Below, piece after piece: positions 1 to 11,074 of a stretch of 64,000 nt of DNA. A program made the position numbers and the translations under genes. This DNA comes from Persicaria tinctoria (Eukaryota > Streptophyta > Magnoliopsida > Caryophyllales > Polygonaceae), in NCBI GenBank assembly GCA_037127255.1, contig JBANSL010000019.1:10687001-10751000 (forward strand), read 5' to 3'. The notes beneath the pieces were generated by a model that did not search any database, was not told where the DNA came from, and was given only the letters and a program-made list of their open reading frames with translations. Numbering within the stretch: the first letter of the stretch is position 1; each line of letters starts with the position of its first letter.

Positions 1-292
1 GCAGGATCAATAACCAATTGTGCAATCGATGAGCAACGCTATGAATCGATTGGCTTTCTCACACTTGTGTTTCACACAAAGGATGAATTTCTCATAAAAT
101 TGTACGTGAGTTCTACAGAAGAAGATAGCCGCCTATTTAAAACCCTAAAAAGGATGATTTTTGGCTAAAAGAAATTAAAATAATTAACTTAAAGAAATTA
201 ATAAAATAACCCTAAAAGTTTCCTAAAATAACTTAAGTAGAAAAGTTACTAAAAACGGAAATATAACAAGGGATCAATTTGGCTATACATGT

Positions 293-541
293 CTAGGGAG
301 GCTCAGCTGAGTCTTGGATCCCTATGCACATATAGGTCTTCAACGCAGGCTTGGGAAGTTGAACCGTGCTCGAGAATAAGGTGTGACTCACAAACATGAA
401 TGAGTCTCTCTGCAGCTTCTTGGCTCGGGCTCGAGTCATAGGTCCGTCTCCTAAGATGATTGGTATGTCCGGAGGTGTAGAAGATGGTCCGGCCGTATCA
501 GTCAACCATTCCATGTGGCCAGTCAGCTCCTCACCCTTCAC
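293..541 (-). pseudogene. Ty3/gypsy polyprotein tail fragment
   Basis: An 82-residue minus-strand frame contains the motif GPMTRARAKKLQ. That kind of MTRA(R/Q)AKK sequence is common near the C-terminus of plant Ty3/gypsy polyproteins. No protease, reverse transcriptase or integrase motif lies next to it, so this is at most a remnant. The flanking 1-290 is AT-rich with no recognised gene. The family assignment rests on one short motif. Confidence 0.35.
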
Positions 542-559
542 CCTTGGAGCCTTCCTTTG

Positions 560-720
560 ATATATGGACCGAATCGGTGACCAAGATGGATCTTTGGGTG
601 AGGATCCCTGGGCTCCTAACCAAATTTATAAGTGAAGCTATTTTGAAATCTCTCATTGAGGAAAATAAAATCGGTGTGGTAATCCAGGTAGCAGCTTTTA
701 GTGCCAAGGGCTCCTCCAAG
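560..720 (+). pseudogene. possible DUF4283-like (LINE ORF1) remnant
   Basis: The plus frame reads DLWVRIPGLLTKFISEAIL followed by a KIG-like stretch. This resembles the WVRIPGLP...IG core of the DUF4283 domain found in ORF1 of plant L1-type retrotransposons. There is no zinc knuckle and no ORF2 nearby. The match is short and could be chance. Confidence 0.25.
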
Positions 721-819
721 ACTGAGTTGGGAAAACACAAGCTCGGGGACGAAGATGGTGACCCCGCCTGTTCCAAACTGATGGGTGGAGTTTCTAAGCG
801 TGGGAAGAATGGTAAGTGA

Positions 820-1929
820 CCAAGCTTCTTTCCCTCTGGCTTTGATTTCTGGTAGTTGGACCGCAAGCTTTAAGAGGTTGATGATGAAACTACCTTCATT
901 GCAATCGGTTGGGCAATGTACTCCTTTTTGGGTTGCCCCTTTTGTTGAAAACCTCTTTAGAGGTAGTTCAATCATGAACTTGCTTTTCGTTTTATTAGTT
1001 TTTGTAAGGAAACTAATGTTTGTGATGGTGAAGATAGTATGTTTCGTTATGCTTTCAACCTATGTTAGTAGAACTATCTATGATGTAAGCTCTACCTTGT
1101 TAATTTTGACTTTGATCAGTTTGCCGATCTACAATGTCATCTGGTTTGCAATTCTAGTTATTTTAAGTCTTAACTCTACAACTGCTCTAAGTCTAATGTG
1201 GCATGAAATCCTGACTCCTACTTGTTGTTGGATATGTATAACTTATTGTCAACAATCTTCTTTGAGCAATCAATAGTGGCAGTACTTTGCTGTTTGTACC
1301 CATGAAGATCTAGCTGCTGTAAATTGCTTGATTAACTGGAAGTTGTGTGGAATTTCTTGTTGTTCTTGTCAACAGTCCAATTTCTGCAGCTGCTCAATGA
1401 TCAATTGGTTGGGGGACTTTGCCCTGCTGAACAAATTAGCTACTTATTCCCCCTTTTTTCCAAGAACTATTGTCAATTGTTTTTTGTCTTATAAATACTT
1501 TCAAGCTCATCGTATGGAAATTGCCTTGGGCAGTATTATTAGTTGCTATCTAAAGCCTTGGAATTTTCCTTCGTACAATTTACAATCTCACGGGGACCTT
1601 AATTGGACACCCCAATTTCAAATACTGAATTCCATGTTCCTTCAAGCAAAACCCATTAGCATATCTTGGGCAAGTAGCACTGACAAGTATTTTAAATGGA
1701 AACCAATCCATGCTTGTCAATTCTGGTCAACTTATTATCATCAAAAGGAGTCATATTATGGTTCAAAGAGGATGCAATCCATGCTCAAACCCGGCTTGAT
1801 TATAAGACTTTCCTTTCGAATCATTTTTGGTTGGCCGCCTCTCCAAAACTCGCACCTAAATTTCCTAAAAAACAAATCTAATATAAATCCCATCACAAGT
1901 TACCTACCTAGTATTATGGATCATATTTA
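820..1929. other. no recognised gene
   Basis: Several open frames run through here, the longest from about 1328 into the MULE terminus. Their hydrophobic, low-complexity translations match no family I recognise, and no splice or promoter signals support them. I see nothing to annotate. Confidence 0.5.
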
Positions 1930-1939
1930 TTTTGGTGCC
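1930..1939. repeat. MULE target site duplication, left copy
   Basis: TTTTGGTGCC here is repeated exactly and in the same orientation at 9322-9331, just outside the other end of the element. MULE insertions typically duplicate 8-11 bp, usually 9, so 10 bp fits. Confidence 0.8.
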
Positions 1940-2110
1940 GTTTTGTTATCGGCACGGCTTCATCTCGCCATCGGCACGGTGCCGATGCCGAGTACCCAAG
2001 TTGGCACAAGTTTTATCGACTCCGAGTGCCCAAGTCGGCACCACAGGCTGCCGAATCCGAATGACCAAGTCGGCACCAAAGCTGCCGAACCCAAATGACC
2101 AAGTCGACAC
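1940..2110. repeat. left terminal and subterminal inverted repeat of the MULE
   Basis: This holds the left terminal repeat (to about 1995) and then three imperfect copies of a CCGAATGACCAAGTCGGCAC-like motif. The same motif appears inverted at the right end. Such arrays commonly bind transposase in MULEs; that role is inferred here. Confidence 0.75.
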
Positions 2111-2135
2111 CCATTGATCGAGTATATTGAAAGGC

Positions 2136-2145
2136 CTATAAATAG
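2136..2145 (+). promoter_or_regulatory. TATA box of the MULE transposase gene
   Basis: CTATAAATAG lies 55 nt upstream of the ATG at 2200 and just inside the left terminal repeat. This is a typical plant TATA box and typical MULE promoter placement. Confidence 0.7.
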
Positions 2146-2324
2146 AAGCATGGTCGGAGTTATTTTCGATTGCAAATTTCATCATAGCATCAGAGAAAAA
2201 TGGCGTTACCGGAAGAAGATGGCGGAGACGATTTACCGTTTGACATTTTTAGCTATAGTGATCCGGAGGAGCTCGTGAAGAATCTCGAGGTAAATTTTTC
2301 ATACATTGTTAAAGTTGGTAAAAC

Positions 2325-2327
<3 letters not shown>

Positions 2328-2359
<32 letters not shown>

Positions 2360-2362
2360 AAT
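2328..2362. repeat. (AT)n(AG)n microsatellite
   Basis: Alternating AT units run into AG units inside the first intron of the transposase gene. Confidence 0.85.
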
Positions 2363-3301
2363 TTTTTATATAATTATGGATATGTTGTTTGAATAGAATC
2401 ATAATATAGCGGAAATTTTTCATACATTTTTAGCTATAGTGATCAAATAAAGTTGTTTATATAGAGAGAACGTTTATATAATTATGAATATGTTGTTTGA
2501 ATCGAATCATAATAAAGCATAGTTGTGTAAAACGAAACCATCATATAATAGAGCGTTATTGATAATATTTTGTAAAATTCCATATAGTGAGATTGTGTGC
2601 GAAAAAGTTCTTAGTACATAAGTGACATTATGCAGGAACAAAACCAACCTCTTGATATGGGTACATAATATGGTTCGATGTTTACAATTGATGGTTATTG
2701 GGCTGATCAAGTAAACATGAAGGCATGGGCTAGATATGTAAGGAAGATAAAAAAACATGGTATTTGTGATCACTCGGTCATGGAAGAACAAAATGAGTGG
2801 ATTGGGTACCTTTCGTTTAGTGTGTGTGATAAGTACGGAGGGGCTCGAGATAGTCCAGATGTCGACTTCGATTTTCCTCCCGCATCGAGTAGGCGAGGGA
2901 GAACGACAAAGCTCGGATGCGAGTTTGAGCTGGAGGGTCGTCAAAATGATGTTGACAATTAGACCATCAAGGTTATATGCGGTATGCATAACCACAAGCT
3001 TGGGGATAAGATGTTTGGACATCCCTATGCTGGTCGATTAACACACCAGGTCAACATCGACAGGTTCGTCGCGATACCTTGATTGGGTTAAGACCGCGAG
3101 ATATGCTACGCGGGATGAAGTATGATGATCATGACTGCATGACGGACATTCGTCAAGTGTACAAAGCACGAGCCCAGTTGCGGAGAAGCATTGCAGATGG
3201 ACGGAGGGACCTGCCTCAAGCGCTACACAAACTCCACCAAAAGGGATACTATATCGCCACAAGGAAGTCCTCTAAACCAGGAGTAGACGAGGTTACTGAC
3301 G

Positions 3302-3677
3302 TACTTTTGTCACATCCGCAATTGCACCATCTTCTGATGTTGTTTCCATATGTTATCGTGATGAACTCGACCTACAAGACAAACGAGTAAGAGTTATCAC
3401 ATTTCTGTCAACTTCTTTTATATTTGTCATACATTGTAGCATTTTGTTTTACTAATTCATGATCATGTGGTAGGTACGAAATGTCGTTGTACTTTTGTCA
3501 CATCCGCAATTGCACCATCTTCTGATGTTGTTTCCATATGTTATCATGATGAACTCGACCTACAAGACAAATGAGTAAGAGTTATCACATTTCTGTCAAC
3601 TTCTTTTATATTTGTCATACATTGTAGCATTTTGTTTTACTAATTCATGTTCATGTGGTAGGTACGAAATGTCGTTG
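3302..3677. repeat. 188-bp tandem duplication across an exon-intron junction
   Basis: 3302-3489 and 3490-3677 are nearly identical. Each copy holds the end of an exon (SHPQLHHLLMLFPY...STYKTNE), its GTAAGA donor, the short intron, the TAG acceptor and the start of the next exon. The few differences are mainly transitions, so the duplication appears recent. It breaks the transposase reading frame. Confidence 0.85.
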
Positions 3678-5793
3678 CTAGAGATCGTTGGGATTACTAG
3701 CACAATGAACACATTTGCAATTGCGTTCGTATTCATGGCAGGGGAGAGCACAGATCACTATAGTTAGGCACTAAGGCGACTACGACACTTGTGCGGTCAA
3801 CGACTTCCAGAAGTAATTGTTACAGACAGAGAGTTGGGTCTTATCAAGGCTCTTCGGGAGGAGTTTCCCACGGTAAAGCATATGTTGTGCTCCTTTCATA
3901 TTATGTGCAACATTGAACTGAAGGGTAGGATCACACAATCGAGCGATAAGCGAACCGCCTTCTACAAAGATTGCTTTGCCTTATTTGAGTCGAATACTGA
4001 AGAAAGTTATGAGGTTTGTCTACAATCGATGAAGTCGAAATGGGAGGCACGATGGGGTCTTATGAAGTACCTTGAAGACACCAGGCTCATTGAGTTCAAG
4101 GAGGCGATCATACGTGCATAGGTTGATAAGTTCCTACATCTTGGGATGCGAACTACGAATAAGTGAGTGACATTGAATTGTATAAATTTTTAAATATTTT
4201 ATTTAATTATCATATATACGTCAAACTAATAGTTTTTTTATGCTATAGTGCCGAGTCAGCACATTCAAAATTAAAGTCCATGCTAGGGACGACCGTTGGT
4301 GGGTTCATTGACGTTACAGATTGTAGTGACAACATGATCAATGAACAGTTAGACCAACTCAGAGGGTTCCTTGAGAAGTCACGGTTGATAATCAAACGGT
4401 GTGTCATGAGTGAACCAATTTTCGCCCCGCTATTGATGTTGGTGACTGACGAGTGCTTCGAGCTTCTACTGGCCAACTACAACAAGGCGAAGGCACTTCC
4501 GTCAAGTCATGATGGTGTTTGCAGGGATCGCTATTGGAGGGATGCTTACAGTGTTCCATGTGTACATGAATTCTTAGACACAATATCCAACCGGCAACCT
4601 ATTAGGCCCTCGCAGATTCATCTATTCTGGCTACAAGTAATGTGGGATCCAGTGATTCCTCTCGAGAGATCCGGTGGAAACGATGACACAACTCCAAATA
4701 GTCAAGAATTTGTCACCCTTCGAAGGGAGATTGATGGAAACAACCTCACGCCTGATCAGGAGGATTTGATGGGCGAGGCATACTTCAACATGAACAACCC
4801 TGGTTTGTCGACCATGAGAGAGCCAACGAGGATCCATCGAAAGGGTCCTCCCACAGGGAGACGATCATTGCAGCGAGACCTTTCTGGATTTCAGCACGGG
4901 AGACGAGATGGTGCTGCTCGGGCACGTGGTAGAGGCCGATCAGGAGGTAGAGGTCGGCAGGTAGATCCTTCGGTTATGTTGACTGATCACATCCATAAGT
5001 TCATGATATACTTTGTTGATAGAAGTTGCCCGGTTCCTGGTGATGGTCATTGCGGTTATCGTGCCTTAGCGTTGGTTCTTGGGTATGGCGAAAACCAGTA
5101 CATGCAAGTCAGAAGAGAGGTCGTTGCCGAGCTTTGAGCGAATAGGTGGTTGTACCAACCCGCATCACTATGATCCCACTTCATGTGCAAGACCCAACTC
5201 CTTGTTTACATTGTCATCAAAACTGGATGGAGGCACCTATGATCCCATTTGTTGTAGCAACCTTGTACCACAAGGTTGCTGTGGTCCTAAGTATCGACCA
5301 TCCTCACACCTGCTTCCTTATTGTCGCAAATGGGTCGAACCAAACTCCACCGACTGAGGTTATTACATTAGCCTGGCTGGGAAGAGTTCATTGGAGCCCC
5401 GTCTGGCTAGTAAAAGGGGCACCACTTCCTCCTACTGTACCAGAATGGTCGCATTTCCACCACCCAAGTGTGAATGGGTGGGATACCCCATACAACGAAC
5501 GCATTCAACAATACATCAACTATCGTCAAGTGGAAAGAGCGGCCCAGGAGTTGTGATGATTTGCTTTTCACATAGCGTACTTAATGGATTTGAATTGATG
5601 CAGCTATGTACAACTAATATTATGCAATATGAAAGTGTTAGCAATCTGAAATACGTACAACTTATATTTAAGAATTGCGAAATGACATTGCTGATAAGTA
5701 CTACGGTCCATCCCAAAACTTAGTACATGAACAACATGAAAACTGCAACGACAATACAAAAACAACTACTAGGGTCCATCTCCATGCCACTCA

Positions 5794-8700
5794 TCAGGCG
5801 TCTGGCATAAATTGGTAGAACTGAGAGGCACGAACCTGAGTAGGCGCCACAAGAAATACTTCACCAAGCGCTTCCCCGATTTATTCCCGAATCTCAGCAG
5901 CGGTAAACAATTGATCACCCCGAGCCAGCATAGATTCCAGGCGAGACATCAACACCCCAAAACGCTACATATCAAACAATATGATGGTGATCACTAACAA
6001 TGTATTAAAAAAAACCAACAAAAATGAAAGGTCATTGGTATTATTCATACGTACCCGCTGATCGTACACGGCAACAGACGGAGCAGTTGTTTCCGGTAGC
6101 TGTTGGCATGAGCTTTTGAAAACAAATGGATGGTCATGCTCACCATACCACTCCATGTACTCTATTGAAACAGCGTGAGGCTCAAGCGTTGATCTATGTC
6201 CGATGAATGAGATGTACATAGTTGGAACAATTAAGTGGTCATCCCAATGCTCGTCCACGGGGTGCCAGCGCAGCTTGAGGCCATTGGCCTGTGGTGGTCT
6301 CACTTCTTGTAGGGGGAGGATTCTCTCCATCGGAATTGTCTACACATACCAAAACTGGCGCAGAACTCAGTCCGGCATGCAGGCTTCCATGACTCTGGAA
6401 AATCGTATTATTCCTCTGTACCGAGATACTAGGTAAAACCCATTGAAATCTAGAGGACCGTAGGGCATGAACTTGACGTCCTCGGCACACATTGTTTCAA
6501 GTTGTTTGATGAACTTCAGAGTCCTCGGAGACGTCACATTTGGTGTGGGTCGAGTAGCGTATCGCTTTGCCCAGTGTGGGTCTCCATGGTCCGCCAGGTC
6601 CTCACATACGCCGGGTGCGAACATTGGGAAGTGAGCAAAGATCCAATACTGAAATACCATAACACATGTAAGTCATTGACTAATATTAACTAATATAATA
6701 CAACATATGTAGGGTATGAAGTCATACGTGCAGCATAGTAGTACATCTACCAATGGTAGACATCCCGGACCTCGACGAGATCCCCAACTGCCGATATAGA
6801 TATGCTAGGACACCCGTTCCCGAAGTGTACTCTGGTGTGCGTGTATGATCCATCACGAAGTCCAACACAGCTACATATATAGAGGTGGTGGTTCTGTCGT
6901 TTAGTACTATACATCCAAGAACCTCCAACAAATATCCTATTGCGATTACTTGATGGGGTGTCTGTGGGTTGAGCAACAGCTCCGCATAGCGCAAATCCAG
7001 GCTGTTGTGGAAAAATGAATTCCTACTTCATACGAAGTCGTGCGTGTTGAAGTTGAAGTTTTCTGTGAGCCACTGATGTCGTACATCGTTTGAAAGGGTA
7101 GGAACCAGTGCGCGTCTGTCGATTTGCAGACCAAACAACTTGTGCACATTGTGCAAGGTAATTGTCTTCTCCCCCCATGGGAGATGGAAGCTGTTGGTCT
7201 CCGGATGCCACCGATATAGGAAGGCTTGGATGAGACAGTGATTCACTGTGTCAATACTTATGTCATCGAACACATGTAACCCACCGTGCCTCTCCAAATA
7301 CCACCAGTTCCACTGGTTTGCTTCACGAGGCCATCTGCGCATTGTATGCCACTGTTCTCCACGCCTGATGCTCTTTACATGCATCTCCACCACCTACAAA
7401 CCATATAATGAGATATTCAGCGTAAAAGTTGCACACTCAATAATTGCAAATGTTTACAAATCCTTAATACAAATACACCCACATCATTTATCCACATGCT
7501 GTGACATCTGTGAGTCTTGTAGTGTCGAAGTGGCTCGACAAACTTGGGGCGTCCGCCGTCCACATCCCGAACGTTCAGCTCTTCCAAATAACCTGGGAGG
7601 CAATTGGGGTTATGCTAGGGATATGTACTGGATACGCCCCCTAAATGGCCACCTGCCTCGAAGGTGTCAAACACTGGTGTCGATGGCCCGACCGACGCTT
7701 GGTAAGATGTTCCAACAACTTGGTTGGAAGAGGACGCACCCACGTCACGGATGGGCTGAGTGTTCATTCCCGGCCACATCCGCCATTGTGTCTCCCCACG
7801 AAGTCGTATGATGACTATAGTCGGGGCTATGCTGGGTGTCTGGCACCTGTGACGTATCGACCTCGTCAACGCTGTAATCGGTGAGGAAATCCTCGCTGCC
7901 GTGCCCTAGAAAGGATGTGCTAGCCCGCTCGGGCGCCAGCACCGGTGGTTCAAATTCCGGTTGTGTAATGGCGGACGTGCTCGCACGACCCGACTCTAAC
8001 AACCTATCACCTCGCCTTAAAGACGCGGTTGGCCGCACCCGTTCGCGCTGGGATACGGCTCACCTCATTGCCTACATTAGCAAAATGATCACATTAATAC
8101 TAACATCCGTAACTTATTCCTTAAATCATATTGTAAAGTTAAATAACATACTAAACCTTTAAATATAATCAAAATAATTCACTTTTGTGTTATATCAACC
8201 ATAAACTATGTGAAAAATAATTATCCATTATTTGAACATAAAATAATAAATCTCGTCTTTCACATAACGTACTACATAACTAAACCCACATCTAATCTTG
8301 ATTTCATATGTAATTGGTACGAAGTTCCATTTCTAAATTTCAGATTACTCAAACCTACATTTCATAACTTTTTTTTCTACATTCCATATCTAAATTTTTC
8401 TCAAAATTCCATTTAAATCTACATGTTATCTAAATTCCATATCTAAATTCCATTTATAATTGCATTAAAAATTCCATATGTAAATTTTACATAACTAAAC
8501 CTACATTTTATCTTTATTTCATTAAAATCTATTTAAATCTACATTTTATCTAAATTCCATATCTAAATTCCATTTATAATTGCATTAAAAATTCCATATG
8601 TAAATTTTACATAACTAAACCTACATTTTATCTTTATTTCATTAAAATCTAGACCTATAATAACATAAAATTAACATTAAATCTCGACATACCTCGGCTG

Positions 8701-8830
8701 CGGCTTGCGCTCGAGGATCGTTCGGCGGGGGTTGAGGTGAAGGCTCCCGCGGATCATTCGGCGAGGGTTGAGGTGAAGGTGACTCTTCGCACTCCCTCGT
8801 TCGAGATAGAAAGTTGCGCCACTTCACCAT
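5794..8830 (-). pseudogene. plant mobile domain (PMD) gene carried by the MULE
   Basis: This gene runs toward the transposase gene. Exon 1 (8830-8693) starts MVKWRNFLSRTR, is Pro-rich, and ends at GAG/GTATGT. A long Ser/Pro-rich exon follows (8047 to about 7610). The PMD lies in exons 7393-7034, 7001-6728 and 6648-6055, all with GT..AG borders. It includes LIQAFLYRWHPETNSFHLPW, ITLHNVHKLFGLQIDR, GVLAYLYRQL and FAHFPMFAPGV, the block pattern of MAIN/MAIL-type PMD proteins (often named serine/threonine-protein phosphatase 7 long form homolog). A last exon, 5964-5794, ends LFTAAEIRE...APTQVRASQFYQ. In-frame TGA (6367-6369), TAG (6340-6342) and TAA (5881-5883) can each arise by one C-to-T change, and a frameshift lies near 7745. 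Known host PMD proteins act in silencing and genome stability; the role of a transposon-borne copy is unknown. Confidence 0.8.
8100..8690. other. AT-rich intron of the PMD gene with 120-bp tandem repeats
   Basis: This AT-rich stretch lies between the first two PMD exons. 8411-8530 and 8531-8650 are nearly identical tandem copies of 120 bp. No coding signal is visible. Confidence 0.7.
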
Positions 8831-8942
8831 GCCTCCTTCGAATCTCTCTTCACGACAATTTCCTCGGGCTATCGACTTGGAGTGCTTACAAAGAAGGTAA
8901 GTAGTGTGTGAGTGGTGTGTGTAGTGCAAAGGGTGGGCGTGT

Positions 8943-8952
8943 CTATTTATAA
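8943..8952 (-). promoter_or_regulatory. TATA box of the PMD gene
   Basis: Read on the minus strand this is TTATAAATAG, about 115 nt before the ATG at 8830 and just inside the right terminal repeat array. It mirrors the transposase TATA box at the other end. Confidence 0.6.
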
Positions 8953-9321
8953 CATATCGGCACCCCCTTTGCCGACCTGGGAGTTCGGTGGTGGCTCAGT
9001 CCGACGTGACGGAAAGCTACAAGATTCCCTGCCATTGTCGCTGCAAGATGCCTGACGCCACAGTCTGATGGGATATGCCAACCTGGAGATTCGACATCGG
9101 CATTAGATGACGGGACGCGCCACAGTCGATGGAACGTGTCTGGTTGACCGTCCAATCGGGCTTCCCTTTCGTCAGTCCGTGTCTCCCGACGTTGAGATTC
9201 GGCTTCGGCACCTGAGATGCCGACCTGGGCATTCGGCTTCGACGTTTTCCATGTCGTCTCGAGCTTCCGGGGTCGGTACCGTGCGTCTAGCGAGATATTG
9301 GCCGTGTGGATAACAACCCCG
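8950..9321. repeat. right terminal and subterminal inverted repeat of the MULE
   Basis: About four copies of the GCCGACCTGGGCATTCGGC-like motif run inward from a terminal repeat that ends CACGGTACCGACCCC...GGTTGTTATCC when read inward. They are the inverted counterpart of the left array. Confidence 0.75.
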
Positions 9322-9331
9322 TTTTGGTGCC
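9322..9331. repeat. MULE target site duplication, right copy
   Basis: TTTTGGTGCC, identical to 1930-1939. Confidence 0.8.
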
Positions 9332-9344
9332 TCTAAGCAAACTG

Positions 9345-9656
9345 ATAGAATTACAATCAACCCCACAATCTAATCACAATACATATGTCCAAAACCGACT
9401 CCTTCAAAGCACCCCCATTTAAATTTGAGAAAATATGGTTACAAAGAAAAGACTTTAGAAATATCGTCAAACAGTCTTGGAGAGCGTCATGTGCTGGCTC
9501 AGCTATGTTTCAAATCACGCACAAAGCAAAAATCCTCAAACAGAAAGCAAAAAGTGGAATAAAAAAAATTTTGGAAACATCTTTCGCCAGATTCAGGACG
9601 TTGACAAAGCCCTAATAGAATTACAATCAACCCCACAATCTAATCACAATACATAT
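9345..9656. repeat. 42-bp direct repeat at the MULE/LINE border
   Basis: 9345-9386 and 9615-9656 are identical or nearly so (both run from ATAGAATTACAATC to AATACATAT). The second copy is inside LINE coding sequence; the first lies between the MULE and the LINE start. This points to a local rearrangement before the MULE inserted. Confidence 0.8.
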
Positions 9657-10138
9657 TTATACACTAAAGAACAGAACATCTTATCAAAAAGAGAAAATTT
9701 ACTCCTCTTTCATAAACCCTATTGGAACCAAAGAGTGAAATCCAAACACCTAAAATTAGTAGATACTAACTCCTCCTACTTCCATAGGGTAGCCACAAGA
9801 AGAAGAAATCGGAAAATAATCAGATCAATTACTTCTGCAGAAGGAACCCACATTACAGGAAATGAAAACATTAAAAAAGAAATCCAAAGAGACTTTGAAA
9901 AAAGATTTAGTCGAGAACAAATGTATACGACCCCCCAACTACAAGAATATCTATCAACAATTAATCCGGTTATAATAGAAGATGAAAACAAATTACTCAT
10001 TCAACAACCAACAAATAACGAAATAAAAAAAACAGTGTTTTCAATGGGTAACAATAAATCTTCGAGTCCCGACGGTATGATGGCAGAATTCTATAAAAAA
10101 TATTGGCACATTGTTGGCTCCGACATCACGAGGGCTAT
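9385..10138 (+). pseudogene. L1-type LINE ORF2, 5' part (to start of reverse transcriptase)
   Basis: The translation contains APPFKFEKIWLQRKDFRNIV, NIFRQIQDVDKALIEL, KLVDTNSSYFHRVATRRRNR and NNKSSSPDGMMAEFYKKYW. That is the linker and start of the reverse transcriptase of plant L1 elements. The endonuclease is absent, so this copy begins inside ORF2, and the frame changes once near 9480-9560. It stops at the solo LTR and resumes at 11906 in register (DITRA, then TKAFF). The minus-strand LINE at 31.1-32.4 kb is clearly related. Confidence 0.85.
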
Positions 10139-11030
10139 TGTTAGGAGGAAAATCAAGTATGAAATATAAATTCCAAATTCGACTCCCTGTTCTCCGCAAA
10201 TTAATTACAAGACTTCCTCCCGCTGTAGTATAAGGTAGTCAGGATCGATCCACGAGGAAGCGTGTCAGCGCCCGCCTTTTCAGTTCCAGAACTCAGCACG
10301 AAATTGACCAGAAGAGCGCTCGATATCAACCACTTACCTCGATATCGACCACTACGTCGACAGAAACTGTAAAATGCAGAAACAAGTAGAAACAGACAGA
10401 AAACTCAAACTGGTCAATATCGACCTACATACTCGATATCGACCTAAAATTTCGACCAAACAGTGCTCGAATTCGACCAATCTCAGAAACTAAAGTTCGA
10501 AGCTTTTCGCAAGACAGAACTTAAAACTGATGAAATAAATAAAATAAACTAAAGACTTTCAAGATCAGGGTTTCAACACCACAACGATAACCATGCAAAA
10601 TAACACATAAAGGCATAAAAGATTATGCTTTTCATCAAATAACTGTCGTTATTAATAAATAGGAATATAGAGGCTTTCACATAAACCCTAATTATTACTA
10701 ACCCTTTTTCACATAATTAATCCAAGTTGTATTAAGATCACTTTCGCTTCAATAACACAAACAGAGATCACCTTCAACTTTCGCAAAAGAATCATGCTCA
10801 TAGGGATAGAAGACGAATTGCATCAAAAAGATTTTACCTTTTCGCATCACCTTACATGGCTACCGTCGGGCTCACCCCGACCCTTAGAAGTTGGATGACT
10901 ACTCGCTCTTCATCATCAAGAAAGATATCAATAATAAAAAGAAACTAAATTGCATTAAATAAACAAAAAGAAAGCTTACAACCGATCGAAACCAAATCGT
11001 CTCTCAACTCTTCACCTTCCTCTCACGCCA

Positions 11031-11074
<44 letters not shown>

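Larger units (their letters stand above)
2200..5556 (+). pseudogene. MURA-type MULE transposase with C-terminal OTU-like protease
   Basis: Exon 1 (2200 to about 2290) encodes MALPEEDGGDDLPFDIF and ends at GAG/GTAAAT. Later exons show a FAR1-like N-terminus (ICGMHNHKLGDKMFGHPYAG), a MULE transposase core (VMNSTYKTNEYEMSL, then VIVTDRELGLIKALR, then CSFHIMCNIELK) and a downstream SAESAHSKLKSML segment. The C-terminal part has an RG-rich linker and PGDGHCGYRALALVLGYG, the Asp/Cys box of OTU cysteine proteases. A later block with VHWSPVWL probably holds the catalytic His. In-frame stops at 2960-2962, 3765-3767 and 4119-4121 sit where this family has Trp, and TGA at 5135-5137 precedes ANRWLYQP. 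A TAA at 2666-2668 may be another. Frameshifts occur near 3078 and 5140, and a 188-bp duplication breaks one exon. The gene looks dead. Confidence 0.85.
1940..9321. mobile_element. Mutator-like element (MULE), complete but decayed, about 7.4 kb
   Basis: The element lies between two copies of TTTTGGTGCC. Its ends are degenerate inverted repeats: the left end and the reverse complement of the right end share GTTATC, CACGGC, ATCTCGC and GCACGGT in order over about 55 bp. Further in, both ends carry copies of a roughly 20-bp motif close to GCCGAATNCCCAGGTCGGCA in opposite orientations. Inside are two convergent genes, a MURA-type transposase with an OTU protease region (plus strand) and a plant mobile domain gene (minus strand). 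Each starts downstream of a TATA box close to a terminus. Both carry nonsense codons, so the copy is probably non-autonomous. The exact first base is uncertain by about 2 bp. Confidence 0.85.

Noticed and set aside
1328..2098. 256-residue open frame on the plus strand
   Set aside because: It runs into the MULE terminal repeat, crosses the target duplication and matches no family, so it is chance.
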